From: Paenibacillus mucilaginosus 3016
GTDB taxonomy: Bacteria; Bacillota; Bacilli; Paenibacillales; NBRC-103111
Reading direction: 5' to 3'
DNA: 64,000 nt
Assembly: GCF_000250655.1 (NCBI RefSeq)
Contig: NC_016935.1
Location: 4,854,001-4,918,000, forward strand
Each line of letters begins with the position of its first letter. Position 1 is the stretch's first letter. The notes below the pieces were generated by a model that saw only the letters and a list, made by a program, of their open reading frames with translations, was not told the origin of the DNA and ran no database searches. The translations under genes and the position numbers were made by a program. Positions 9,433 through 17,462 of this stretch are shown here, piece by piece.

Positions 9433-9472
9433 GGCAGGAACCGGTGAGAATGAAGCTTCACCGGTTCCTGCC
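9433..9472 (-). terminator. Perfect 15-bp hairpin between racemase and LamG genes
   Basis: GGCAGGAACCGGTGA (9433-9447) pairs perfectly with 9458-9472 across a 10-base loop. It lies just past the stop of the racemase-like gene. The tail on the minus strand is only weakly T-rich, so it could attenuate or stabilise mRNA ends rather than fully terminate. The rest of the 9298-9477 gap shows nothing else I recognise. Confidence 0.55.
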
Positions 9473-9477
9473 GCACT

Positions 9478-10182
9478 CTATCCTATCTTTTCCGTGGTCT
9501 CCTGGCGCCCGGCTGCACGGAGCTTCGCCAGCTCTTCCTTCAGCGCGCGGACCCCGAACCTCGGGCTCGACAGCACCGGCAGGCCGGTCTCCGCCCGAAG
9601 CCGGTCTTCCATCCTCGCCATCGACCCTTGGGCCAGCACGAGCACATCCACCGTGCCGGCCGCCGACAGGGCGGCTTCGAGAATGAGGCGGTCGTGCTCC
9701 TCCGGCCGGCCGGACGTCAGCGCCTGGTAAGCGCCCTGCGCCAGCGCATCCACCACCTGTACATCCGTCCGCTGCTGCCGCTCCGCCTCGCGGAGCAGGA
9801 GCTGCCGGGTCGGCGCCAGCGTCGTGGGCAGCGTGGCCACCACCCCGATGCGGTTATACTGTCCGGCGGCTTCGCGGGCCATGGCGTCATCGATCTTCAC
9901 GATCGGCGTCCGGAACATCGGCCGCGCCCAGTCCGCCGTCTCCCCAACCGAGGAGCACGTATTGAAAATCAGATCGGCGCCCAGATCTTCGGCATGCCGG
10001 TAGTACTGGACAAGCCTGCGCGTGACTCCGGGCGTAACGCCGCCCGAACGGATTACTTCCCCGATCAGGCTGTCGTCGAGGATGCTGACGATCCGGCAGT
10101 CCCCCAGCTCTTCCTTGAACAGCGGCTGCAGGCGTTCCGCCAAGCCCTGTCCGGTATAGATGGCCGCAATAACCCTTTCCAT
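9478..10182 (-). CDS. Aspartate/glutamate racemase-family protein
   Basis: Protein of 234 residues from ATG 10182, chosen for AAGGAGGAGAG just upstream; it starts 13 bp after the esterase stop. The Asp/Glu/hydantoin racemase fold is suggested by IAAIYTGQGL at the N-terminus, LIFNTCSSVGE carrying one catalytic-type Cys (about residue 76), RIGVVATLPTTLAPT, and VLVLAQGSMARM. In classical racemases a second Cys sits in the last motif. Here it reads AQGSM with no Cys, so a two-cysteine racemisation mechanism looks unlikely. An isomerase, decarboxylase or hydantoin-like activity is possible. Its place in a sugar-oxidation/esterase cluster gives no clear substrate. Confidence 0.75.
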   Translation of the reverse strand: MERVIAAIYTGQGLAERLQPLFKEELGDCRIVSILDDSLIGEVIRSGGVTPGVTRRLVQYYRHAEDLGADLIFNTCSSVGETADWARPMFRTPIVKIDDAMAREAAGQYNRIGVVATLPTTLAPTRQLLLREAERQQRTDVQVVDALAQGAYQALTSGRPEEHDRLILEAALSAAGTVDVLVLAQGSMARMEDRLRAETGLPVLSSPRFGVRALKEELAKLRAAGRQETTEKIG

Positions 10183-10195
10183 CCTACTCTCCTCC

Positions 10196-12211
10196 TTATC
10201 CTGCGGCGGGATGGCCTGCACCCCGCTGCCCTGTCACTTCTGCCGCCGCTTCCCCCAGCCTGCCTTCCTCCCGAAGCCACGCCTCGGCATCCGGCAGGTC
10301 GAAGTGCCGGAGCATGCCCGGCAGGATGAAGCTGAGCGAGTCCGTCTCGTCATAGAACGGCTCCCGGATCCAGCCTGCGAGGCTGTCCATCCGGTTCACG
10401 GTCTGTACGCTCCGGATCCGCGGGTCCAGCAGCGCCGCCAGCAGGGCGTAGATCCCGTACCGGCCGCTTCCATAGAGACGGATGTCCGTCATGTCAACGT
10501 TGGATAAGCCTGCGGCAAGCTCGACGGCGCGGAGCACGTCATAGACCCGAAGTGCGGCCATGCTGTCGCCGAGCCACATCAGCTCGTCGGTGAACTTGTC
10601 CATGAGCCCGAAGCGCTTGAAGGGCTTCTCCTCCGGATGATTCAGGTGCGGCAACAGCGCGCCGATGCCGGTCGGATTCAGCACCATGGCGATCCGTCCG
10701 GAAGCGCTCGTCTCTTCGATCCACTTCGCGTGCTCCTCGAGGCGGGCTGTGCCGCCGTCCCACACCGCGATCGTGACCGGCAGCCTGCGCTCCGCTGAAG
10801 CCGCTTCGAAGAACTGCAGCGCATGCCCGAGCAGGCCGGGCTGGCTCCACCAGACCGTGCGCAGCGCCCACATGGACCCGATCTCACCCGCTCCCGATAT
10901 GCGCGGGTTGAGATCGCAGGGCTTGCGCCCGGCATGAACGCGCTCCCCCAGCCAGGCAAGCGCCTGCTGCTTGCGCACCGGGGCGGGAAGAGCCAGCCGC
11001 TGCGCTTCCAGACCGGCCAGCCGCTCTGCATTCTCCGCATGCACGTTCCTCGCGCCTGACAGCTCGCCGATCACCTGCCCGCTGCGCGTGCAGAGCAGCG
11101 CTTCGGCCGGCAGAAGCTCCACGGTCTCAGGAGGCTCCGCCGTGCGGCCGAGCAGGTGCTCGGCGAAGAAGCGGGCAGCCGCTCGGGCCAGCGGGACCGT
11201 GAACTTGTGTACGTTCACGTCCTCGAAGAGGCCCAGCTTCGCGGACGCTCCGTACATCTCATAGAACCGGCGGTTGACGGCCACCGTATGGCGCGGGCCT
11301 TCAATCGGCACCGAGTCATACGTGGTGGCGAGCACGAGCACCGGGCGGGGGGCCATAGCCAGCACGATGTCCTCGTGATCCAGCCCGTGCGCGGAGAAGC
11401 CGGGCCACTTCTGCTCCGCATCCTGCGCTTTGCCCGTCAGAAGGAAGTGCGGCCGGTTCATGATGAACCCGCCAGGCGCTGCAGCGGCGATCCGCCGGTC
11501 GTACATCATGAGGAGAGCGGTCTGGGTGCCTCCGCCCGAGTGGCCGGTCACGCCGATCCGCGCCGGGTCGACTTCCGGACGGCCCGCCAGATAATCGACC
11601 GCCCGGACGGCGTCATGCAGCATGTAGCGCGCGAAGCTGTCCCCGAGCGGCAGGCACTGCCGGCCGACATTCTCATGCTCCGTCACGCTCGTCATCGGAG
11701 CCTCTCCGGCCTGCGGATCATAGAAGCCGAAGCGTTCGCCCTGCCCGATCGGATCGAGCGAGAGAACGATAAGCCCAGTCTGTACGAGATAGTGGCATAC
11801 GCTCTGGTATTCGTCGCAGTGCTTCGCCTGCTCGCGGTGCCCGCAGAGCACCAGTACGGCTCCGCGGGGCGCCTCCCCGGATGCATCGTCCGGCAGATAC
11901 AAATTCGCCGTTGCATACACCTGCGGGCGTGGTTCGAAGATCACCTTCTCGACCCGGAACCCCTTACCTGTCGTGGTACCTGTCACCACCGGATTCAGGG
12001 GCGTATCCGAAACGGGCATGCCGCCCAGGCAGCGCTCGATTCCATCCCGGATCTCCTGCTGCCGGCGCTCCACACCGGCGGGGTCGGTGATGGCCTCCCG
12101 AGCCTGTTCCCCTTTCCTTGCCGCCTGCATGGCGGATTCGTAGATCCACCTCGGCAGCTGGCTTTTGACGTCAAAATGGGCGATCTGCCCCTTCTCCAGC
12201 TTGTCGTACAA
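10196..12211 (-). CDS. Acetylxylan-esterase-like alpha/beta hydrolase with extra C-terminal domain
   Basis: Protein of 671 residues from a TTG at 12211, with AAGGGGGGATGAG upstream and 3 bp after the oxidoreductase stop. No signal peptide is seen, so it is cytoplasmic. The N-terminal half (about 100-360) is a serine hydrolase: VLVLCGHREQAKHCDEYQ, the nucleophile elbow GHSGGG (about residue 225), the acid region ATTYDSVPIEG, and DVNVHKF for the histidine. This pattern matches acetylxylan-esterase and cephalosporin-deacetylase relatives. The C-terminal half (about 390-650) is a second alpha/beta-hydrolase-like segment with no nucleophile motif I can see. It probably removes acetyl or other ester groups from imported oligosaccharides. 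Confidence 0.8.
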   Translation of the reverse strand: MYDKLEKGQIAHFDVKSQLPRWIYESAMQAARKGEQAREAITDPAGVERRQQEIRDGIERCLGGMPVSDTPLNPVVTGTTTGKGFRVEKVIFEPRPQVYATANLYLPDDASGEAPRGAVLVLCGHREQAKHCDEYQSVCHYLVQTGLIVLSLDPIGQGERFGFYDPQAGEAPMTSVTEHENVGRQCLPLGDSFARYMLHDAVRAVDYLAGRPEVDPARIGVTGHSGGGTQTALLMMYDRRIAAAAPGGFIMNRPHFLLTGKAQDAEQKWPGFSAHGLDHEDIVLAMAPRPVLVLATTYDSVPIEGPRHTVAVNRRFYEMYGASAKLGLFEDVNVHKFTVPLARAAARFFAEHLLGRTAEPPETVELLPAEALLCTRSGQVIGELSGARNVHAENAERLAGLEAQRLALPAPVRKQQALAWLGERVHAGRKPCDLNPRISGAGEIGSMWALRTVWWSQPGLLGHALQFFEAASAERRLPVTIAVWDGGTARLEEHAKWIEETSASGRIAMVLNPTGIGALLPHLNHPEEKPFKRFGLMDKFTDELMWLGDSMAALRVYDVLRAVELAAGLSNVDMTDIRLYGSGRYGIYALLAALLDPRIRSVQTVNRMDSLAGWIREPFYDETDSLSFILPGMLRHFDLPDAEAWLREEGRLGEAAAEVTGQRGAGHPAAG

Positions 12212-12214
12212 GTC

Positions 12215-13525
12215 TCATCCCCCCTTGGTTTGCGCAGGCTCCGCAGCGGTGCCGAGCAGTTCGTTCAACCGGACGGGCCTGCCGCTCTTCACGGAGGTCC
12301 AGACCGCTTCGCCGGTCAATACGGATGCGGCCCCGGCCTCCGCACCGGCCAGAATATCATAGGAACGCAGCGGGTCCGGGCCGAGGAACAGATCCTCGAG
12401 CAGCAGCGGATCACCGCCTCCATGCCCCCCGGGACGGGGGACAACATGAATCGTTTCCTTCCCGCCGAACAGCGGATAATAGTCGATCGTCTGCGGAGGA
12501 ACGGTGAACGCCGCACGCCCGGAGACGGTTTCCTGGGTTTCGATCCTTCCCCTGGTCCCGTTGATCGCGAGCCGGTAACCTTCATATGGCAGGGAGAAGT
12601 TGACCGAATAGCTGAGCAGCGCCCCCTTGTCGTACTTGACCACGGCCGAATACGTATCCTCGATATCGATGTCGCTGTCGAAAATACAGGCGTCGGCCCG
12701 GTAGCCGGTGTAGCTGCTCGGCTTGACCTCCACGTTCCCAAGATGATCGTCCGGCGGCTGCGTCTCCTTGCTCCGCGAGGACCACCGCATAAAGTAGGTG
12801 CACTGCGTCTTCTCTTGACAGGTCCCGCAGTGCCGCCCGTCCTTCGGCGATGGATTGAGTTCCCCCTGGGAACCATAATAATGGAGCGCCCCATATGAGA
12901 ACGCTTCCACGGGCTGCTGTCCGATCCACCAGTTCACCAGGTCAAAATGATGGGTGCTCTTATGGATGGAAAGTCCGCCCGAGCGGCTGCGCTTCCGGTT
13001 CCACCGTTTGAAATAGCTTGCCCCGTGATACGTGTCGAGATACCAGTTGAGATCGACCGAGGTCACCCGGCCGACCCGCCCTTCGAGAATCAGCTCCTTG
13101 ATTCGCGTATGTATCGGAGCATACCGGTAGTTGAAGGCGACATGAAGAGTCCCCCGGCTCTCCCTTTGGGCCTCCAGCACCCGGCGGCAGTCCTCCCCCG
13201 TTGTCACCATCGGCTTCTCCGAAATGACATCCAGGTTCAACTCCAGTCCCTTGACGATGTAATCGGCATGGGTGTGATCGGCCCCGGCGACGATGAGCAC
13301 ATCCGGCTTCGTCTCGCGGATCATGTCGTCGAAGCGTTCCGGCGGATAGACCGGCAGTCCGGCGAGTGCCGGAAACTTGTTGAAGCAGTTCGTAAAGCGA
13401 GCCGGGTCCGCATCGAGCAGCCCCACGATCTCGCAGTGCGCCTGGTACGTGTCGAGCATCGCACGAATGAACATCCCGTTTGCCCTCGCACTGACGCCGC
13501 AGATCACATAGCGTTTTTTGGCCAC
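12215..13525 (-). CDS. Gfo/Idh/MocA family oxidoreductase
   Basis: Protein of 436 residues. The GTG at 13525 is preferred over far-upstream starts because AGGAGGGGTCC precedes it and the Rossmann motif begins directly (KKRYVICGVSARANGM). The family EKPMVTTGEDC motif lies at about residue 95, and a Trp/His-rich substrate domain follows (SIHKSTHHFDLVNWW, the K-x3-H-x2-D catalytic region). A CGTCQEKTQC cluster near residue 230 resembles a metal site seen in some longer members of this family. It is first in the leftward operon with the esterase and racemase. The likely reaction is NAD(P)-linked oxidation or reduction of a sugar or uronate. Confidence 0.88.
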   Translation of the reverse strand: MAKKRYVICGVSARANGMFIRAMLDTYQAHCEIVGLLDADPARFTNCFNKFPALAGLPVYPPERFDDMIRETKPDVLIVAGADHTHADYIVKGLELNLDVISEKPMVTTGEDCRRVLEAQRESRGTLHVAFNYRYAPIHTRIKELILEGRVGRVTSVDLNWYLDTYHGASYFKRWNRKRSRSGGLSIHKSTHHFDLVNWWIGQQPVEAFSYGALHYYGSQGELNPSPKDGRHCGTCQEKTQCTYFMRWSSRSKETQPPDDHLGNVEVKPSSYTGYRADACIFDSDIDIEDTYSAVVKYDKGALLSYSVNFSLPYEGYRLAINGTRGRIETQETVSGRAAFTVPPQTIDYYPLFGGKETIHVVPRPGGHGGGDPLLLEDLFLGPDPLRSYDILAGAEAGAASVLTGEAVWTSVKSGRPVRLNELLGTAAEPAQTKGG

Positions 13526-13596
13526 CTTGGACCCCTCCTGTCTCATAGCCAGTATACAAACGGACCGTGCGGTCATCAGCGGTGCATTCCATCCGG

Positions 13597-13610
13597 AATA
13601 TAGGGGGATT
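13597..13610 (-). promoter_or_regulatory. CCTATA-type motif upstream of oxidoreductase operon
   Basis: AATCCCCCTATAT on the coding strand, about 75 bp before the GTG at 13525. It is the same core found before the operons starting at 17109, 23011 and 31349. No CGCTTAC partner is seen here, so this is a weaker member of the set. Confidence 0.35.
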
Positions 13611-13663
13611 GCGCCGTTGCACCGGGCATCGGAGGAACCACTCGAAGAGATACTTACGGCCAT

Positions 13664-13693
13664 AAAAAAAGCCCCGCCGTATGTTGGCAGGGC
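13664..13693 (-). terminator. Rho-independent terminator after the SLH Ig-repeat gene
   Basis: Minus-strand orientation: GCCCTGCC, a short loop, GGCGGGGC (8-bp stem with one wobble pair) and then TTTTTTTA. It follows the stop at 13713 by about 20 bp. Confidence 0.85.
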
Positions 13694-13712
13694 CATCCGG
13701 TAAAGGACCGGA

Positions 13713-16391
13713 TTAAGGGTAGAGAATGAAGCGTTTTTTCTTGATGCCGTGGGCGGAAGCGATATAGAGGGTAAACTCTTTGATGTTGTTCTTCGTCTTG
13801 TCGTCTCCGTTACGGACATACGTGATTTTGAAATCGGCGCCTAAGGAGATTTTGTCGCGTTTCGGATTGGTCGGATCGGTATAAGGCTCGATGTACTGTA
13901 CATTGCCGATGAATCCACGCACATCAAGCATCGAGTTGTAGATTGGAAGATTCACGTCGATATCATGGCCGTATTGGTCCCGGATCTGGAAGTTATTATT
14001 CTTCGGTCCGAGCAGTTCAGGATCCCATATGGTCCGTCCGTTCCAATCCAACGTGCTGCCGTTTTTCTTCACGGCATCACTGTCGTTCATTTTGGATTCC
14101 TTGACATACAGATCATCAGCATTCACTACGACATCCTTGGAAATCGACCGGATCTCCCCGTCAAATCCTTCGAAGAATACAGTGACTTTGGCTTTGCCGC
14201 TTTCCAGCCCGATGATCTTGTTGCTGTTGTTATGACCGATCACTTTGGTCGCATTGGAAGTGATCCCGAGGACCGGCGGTTTGGGCTTGTATTCCGTACC
14301 GAGCGCATTCTTGGAGCGAACCTCCAGCTCGGCTCCGAATGCCTTGTAATAATTCATGATATAAGTCGCATCCGTCACACTGCTGATCATATTGCGGTCA
14401 TAGAGCGCTCTCCCCGCTGCAAACAGGGAATCTTCCACATCCAGTACATAATCGATGTAGGCCGTCTTAGGATTCACCACTTCTGCGGTTGAGCTAATTG
14501 AGCTTAACGTACGGATGACGTTCTGTCCGCCTTCCTCCACCTCTACGAGCGAAGCGGTCAGCTGATAGCTGCCCTCCTTGGTAAGAGAGCCGACGTATTT
14601 TATTTCACGTGAGTGAAAATCCTTCAGCTCGAACCTGCGGTTGGAATACACATCGTTCATCACCGACTTGTTATTTACCTTTACATCCCTTACTGCACCA
14701 GGCTCGCCGCTGGTCCGTTCTAATTTTAGATCGACCTTGAAGTTCGTATTCTCCGGACCGAAATCATCTCCATACTGATCGACAACTTTGAACGTAGGTC
14801 CGGCTTCCGTATTTTGAAAAATCGAGTAATGAAGAGGTTTCGGAACTTTTTCATCCGTATCCTCATTTGTATCCGTTCCGGTCACAATCGCATTCGGCAC
14901 CCGCTTCTCGCGCACATCCAGCTTCAGCGTCTCGAATTTGTTCAGCTCCACCAGATGCACGATGACCGAACCAGGGCCTCTGCCCTTGATTTCTTTGATG
15001 CGGATTAGGCCTTCCTCACCGTCGTCAGCCTTAATATCAATCTTTAGGTTGCCTACGGTCCGCCCTGAGCTGTCGGTACGTACAGGTGCATTAGACTCCA
15101 GAACGAGCGGTCCGGTGGACGAGATTCGCAGCTGCCCTTCGACCTCCGCATACACGATCTCATTGACGGTTAACGTATAGCCCGAAGCGTCCTTGACCCG
15201 CAGCTCGACATGTTTGTCCACATCGCCGTCGGCCAGCGTTTTGTCCCAAGCGTAGAATTCAACCGAGGCAGGCGTCTTTGGTGCGGCTACCTTCAGGGTC
15301 TTGGTAACCTCCTGACCGCCTCCGGGACCGAAAAGGTGCACAGTCACTTCCTTGTCGGTCTTCAGCTTCGGAAAGGCCACCAGCTGAAGCTCGGGATATC
15401 CGTCATTGTTGATATCCTGGAAGTTATTTACGCTCTTGTCGTAGTTGATGACATCTCCCGGATTCATGAAGACCACGATGCCTGTACCGCTGTTCAGCAC
15501 TCCAGGGTCGACCACGCGGTTGCCGTACTGATCCCAGGCCTGGAAGTCGAGGAAGGCCCGGAAGCCGGTCTTGAAGATGGACTGGCCGTCGTTGAACTTC
15601 AGCTCGCCTACCTCCAGCTTCGTGACGCGGGGCTTATCGCCGACCGTGAATGTTTTCTGCGCCGACTGGGCATTCTTGTGGTCCAGGAGGGAGACGAACA
15701 CCTGGCTGCCGGGCAGTTCGTCTGTCAGATCCACGATGAGATAACGGCTTCCCGGCACCATGATCGGAGCACTGTTCTTGGCACCGACCAGGATGTTCAC
15801 GTTGCTCGCCTTCAAGGTCGTCTCTTCCTTGTATTGGTTGACGGCCTTATAGGGAACGATCGCTTTGGATTGAGGCAGTGTGTCCGAAGGCGCCGTGATC
15901 TCGATTTTCTCGATCCGCTCCTCCTCCGCCTCGAACTCGAACACCTTGACGTTCATCTGATCGTCCGGCAATCCCGTCAGTTCAACGATGTAAGCGCCCT
16001 TCTCCAGCTTCTCATCCAGCTCCATCGTCGCTTCCGTCAATTTCTCGTCGGTCCACTGGACGAAGGCCGGAAGCGGCTTGATCTCTTCGGGTTCCTCCGA
16101 GTCGTCATCGTCTTCGTCGTCTTCCTTGAGACCTTTTCTCGTAATCTTGAGCTCGGCGGTCGTGTCGACAGTGCGGTCCAGCTTGACGGATACGACGTTC
16201 GACTTGATCGCCTTGACTTCAACGATCGAGACCTTGTCCGGCTGCTCCCCTTCCTCTTCGGCTTCCTCGCCGTCCTTGCCTTCGGCAGGCTGGACGATTT
16301 CATAAGCGGCCAGGGCCAGCGTTTTCCGCGTTGCAGGCTCTGTGCCACCGAAAGTACCGTCCGCCAGCAGCGGGATCAGCTTCTTCTCCAC
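13713..16391 (-). CDS. SLH Ig-repeat surface protein, C-terminal part (frameshifted)
   Basis: Residues after the frameshift of a protein that would have about 1131 residues. The fragment opens inside the third SLH motif (EKKLIPLLADGTFGGTEPATRKTLALAAYEIV), passes an acidic linker (EGKDGEEAEEEGEQPDK and EEDDEDDDDSEE blocks), and continues as repeated beta-sandwich Ig-like domains. Several contain the phrase DQYGxxF/I (for example FKVVDQYGDDFG and QIRDQYGHDID), typical of bacterial Ig domains. No catalytic motif is apparent. It probably acts as a wall-anchored spacer or adhesin. The codon giving the apparent start is internal, so this is unlikely to be translated alone. Confidence 0.75.
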   Translation of the reverse strand: MEKKLIPLLADGTFGGTEPATRKTLALAAYEIVQPAEGKDGEEAEEEGEQPDKVSIVEVKAIKSNVVSVKLDRTVDTTAELKITRKGLKEDDEDDDDSEEPEEIKPLPAFVQWTDEKLTEATMELDEKLEKGAYIVELTGLPDDQMNVKVFEFEAEEERIEKIEITAPSDTLPQSKAIVPYKAVNQYKEETTLKASNVNILVGAKNSAPIMVPGSRYLIVDLTDELPGSQVFVSLLDHKNAQSAQKTFTVGDKPRVTKLEVGELKFNDGQSIFKTGFRAFLDFQAWDQYGNRVVDPGVLNSGTGIVVFMNPGDVINYDKSVNNFQDINNDGYPELQLVAFPKLKTDKEVTVHLFGPGGGQEVTKTLKVAAPKTPASVEFYAWDKTLADGDVDKHVELRVKDASGYTLTVNEIVYAEVEGQLRISSTGPLVLESNAPVRTDSSGRTVGNLKIDIKADDGEEGLIRIKEIKGRGPGSVIVHLVELNKFETLKLDVREKRVPNAIVTGTDTNEDTDEKVPKPLHYSIFQNTEAGPTFKVVDQYGDDFGPENTNFKVDLKLERTSGEPGAVRDVKVNNKSVMNDVYSNRRFELKDFHSREIKYVGSLTKEGSYQLTASLVEVEEGGQNVIRTLSSISSTAEVVNPKTAYIDYVLDVEDSLFAAGRALYDRNMISSVTDATYIMNYYKAFGAELEVRSKNALGTEYKPKPPVLGITSNATKVIGHNNSNKIIGLESGKAKVTVFFEGFDGEIRSISKDVVVNADDLYVKESKMNDSDAVKKNGSTLDWNGRTIWDPELLGPKNNNFQIRDQYGHDIDVNLPIYNSMLDVRGFIGNVQYIEPYTDPTNPKRDKISLGADFKITYVRNGDDKTKNNIKEFTLYIASAHGIKKKRFILYP

Positions 16392-16518
16392 GGCGAGGGC
16401 GGCATAGCCTGCGGCCCAATCGCTGATGGAGTCATCCTCGAGAGCAGCGGCCGCTTCGGCTTCCTTCTCGAGACCGAGACCCCGGACCAGGAAGGCGGCA
16501 AGCTCCTGCCGTGTGACC

Positions 16519-17109
16519 TCACCGGATGGGTTGTACCGCTTGCCATCCGCGCCCGTGCCGGTGGTCCAGCCCCGCTTCCTTCAACGCTTCGATGTAAGGC
16601 AGCGCATACGAGTGAACGGGATCCTCCGCGAGCACATCGAGGAAGCTGGACTGCCGCAGTGTGGAGTCGACCTCCAGCTTGAAGACCAGGGCTGCAATTT
16701 TGGCGAACTGGGCACGGTTCAGCTTCTCGTCCGGGCCGAATGCCTCTTCAGAGATGCCGTCGAAGATCCCGTGGTCGACCAGCGCTTCGATGCGTTTCTT
16801 CTCCTCCGCCGGCAGTTCTTCCAGGTCCTTGAACAGCGACGGTGCCTCGATATCCTCTGCATCCTCCGCTTTCTCAGCCTCCGGCTTGTCTGCCTTCTCC
16901 TCTGCAGCCTCTTCCCCTTCTTCCTCAGGGGCGTCCTCCGGTTCCTGCTGTTCGCTCTCCCCGCTGTTCTGCTCCTGATCCTGCTGCTGCACCGCCTCCG
17001 CCTGCATGCCTTGAGCTGGCTGTGTGCCAGTCTCCGCCGCAGCGAGCGGGGTCAGCAAACATGAAAAGAGCAGCGTGAAGGAAACCAATGATGAGACCTC
17101 TTTGATCAA
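16519..17109 (-). CDS. SLH Ig-repeat surface protein, N-terminal part (frameshifted)
   Basis: The TTG at 17109 is chosen over the GTG at 17118 because AGGAGG abuts the GTG but sits 8 bases before the TTG. A signal peptide (VSFTLLFSCLLTPLAAA) and a Glu/Ala/Lys-rich linker precede SLH motifs (LNRAQFAKIAALVFKL; YALPYIEALKEAGL). The frame then breaks: DHRHGRGWQAVQPIR is out of frame, while the next frame reads TTGTGADGKRYNPSGEVTRQEL, matching the intact paralogue at 26056-27453. One extra base, best placed at 16566-16567, explains it: 13713-17109 is 3397 bp, one more than a multiple of three. SLH motifs bind pyruvylated wall polysaccharide. Confidence 0.78.
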   Translation of the reverse strand: MIKEVSSLVSFTLLFSCLLTPLAAAETGTQPAQGMQAEAVQQQDQEQNSGESEQQEPEDAPEEEGEEAAEEKADKPEAEKAEDAEDIEAPSLFKDLEELPAEEKKRIEALVDHGIFDGISEEAFGPDEKLNRAQFAKIAALVFKLEVDSTLRQSSFLDVLAEDPVHSYALPYIEALKEAGLDHRHGRGWQAVQPIR

Positions 17110-17138
17110 ACCCTGCACCTCCTGTTATGAAAATGATA

Positions 17139-17213
17139 TGTATGCGCTTACTTAACTGTAATCTATGGTGCGGACAGGATCACGGGGGGGTTACGGCCAC
17201 TTTATAGGGGATT
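17139..17213 (-). promoter_or_regulatory. Bipartite control region of the SLH Ig-repeat gene
   Basis: Coding-strand order: AATCCCCTATAAAGTGG (rightmost), a run of seven C about 12 bases on, then AGTAAGCGCATACA (17139-17152), which resembles a catabolite-responsive element. The same order and similar spacing occur before the genes at 23011 and 31349. A weak -10-like TAGATT lies between the C run and the CGCTTAC element. Confidence 0.45.
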
Positions 17214-17327
17214 TCCGCTATCGTCCATTTTCTTAAGGGCCATATTGCTTACCGCGCAAAACGGGGCGATGGGGGCGGACTGACGGAGCCTTCATGCATG
17301 AAACAAATGCGGATACGACATTGTCTT

Positions 17328-17419
17328 CCTGCCCCGTCCCATGGCCCCCATGCTGCCACCGCCTTCACGCCTGCTTCGGCGGCAGCAGCACGATCCACAG
17401 TTCAACATCCCCAACCGCA
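17328..17419. repeat. Degenerate copy of the 3' end of the ABC-AbrB gene
   Basis: A 92-bp block resembles the following 92 bp (17420-17511), which includes the stop and last codons of the gene at 17463. The shared core CCACCGCCTTCAC and CTTCGGCGGCAG start at 17356 and 17448. The copy still encodes WIVLLPPK in place of GRIVLLPPK. The remaining 17214-17327 segment shows no gene or clear terminator. Confidence 0.6.
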
Positions 17420-17462
17420 CCTGCCCCACTGCCTCTCGGATGCCCAGCCACCGCCTTCACAC

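Noticed and set aside
11156..12898. Plus-strand open frame of 580 codons
   Set aside because: Antisense to the esterase and oxidoreductase genes, whose catalytic motifs are clear on the other strand.
12215..13819. Longer form of the oxidoreductase starting at 13819
   Set aside because: The extra 98 residues are Ser/Thr-rich nonsense crossing a terminator, whereas GTG 13525 has a good ribosome site directly before the Rossmann motif.
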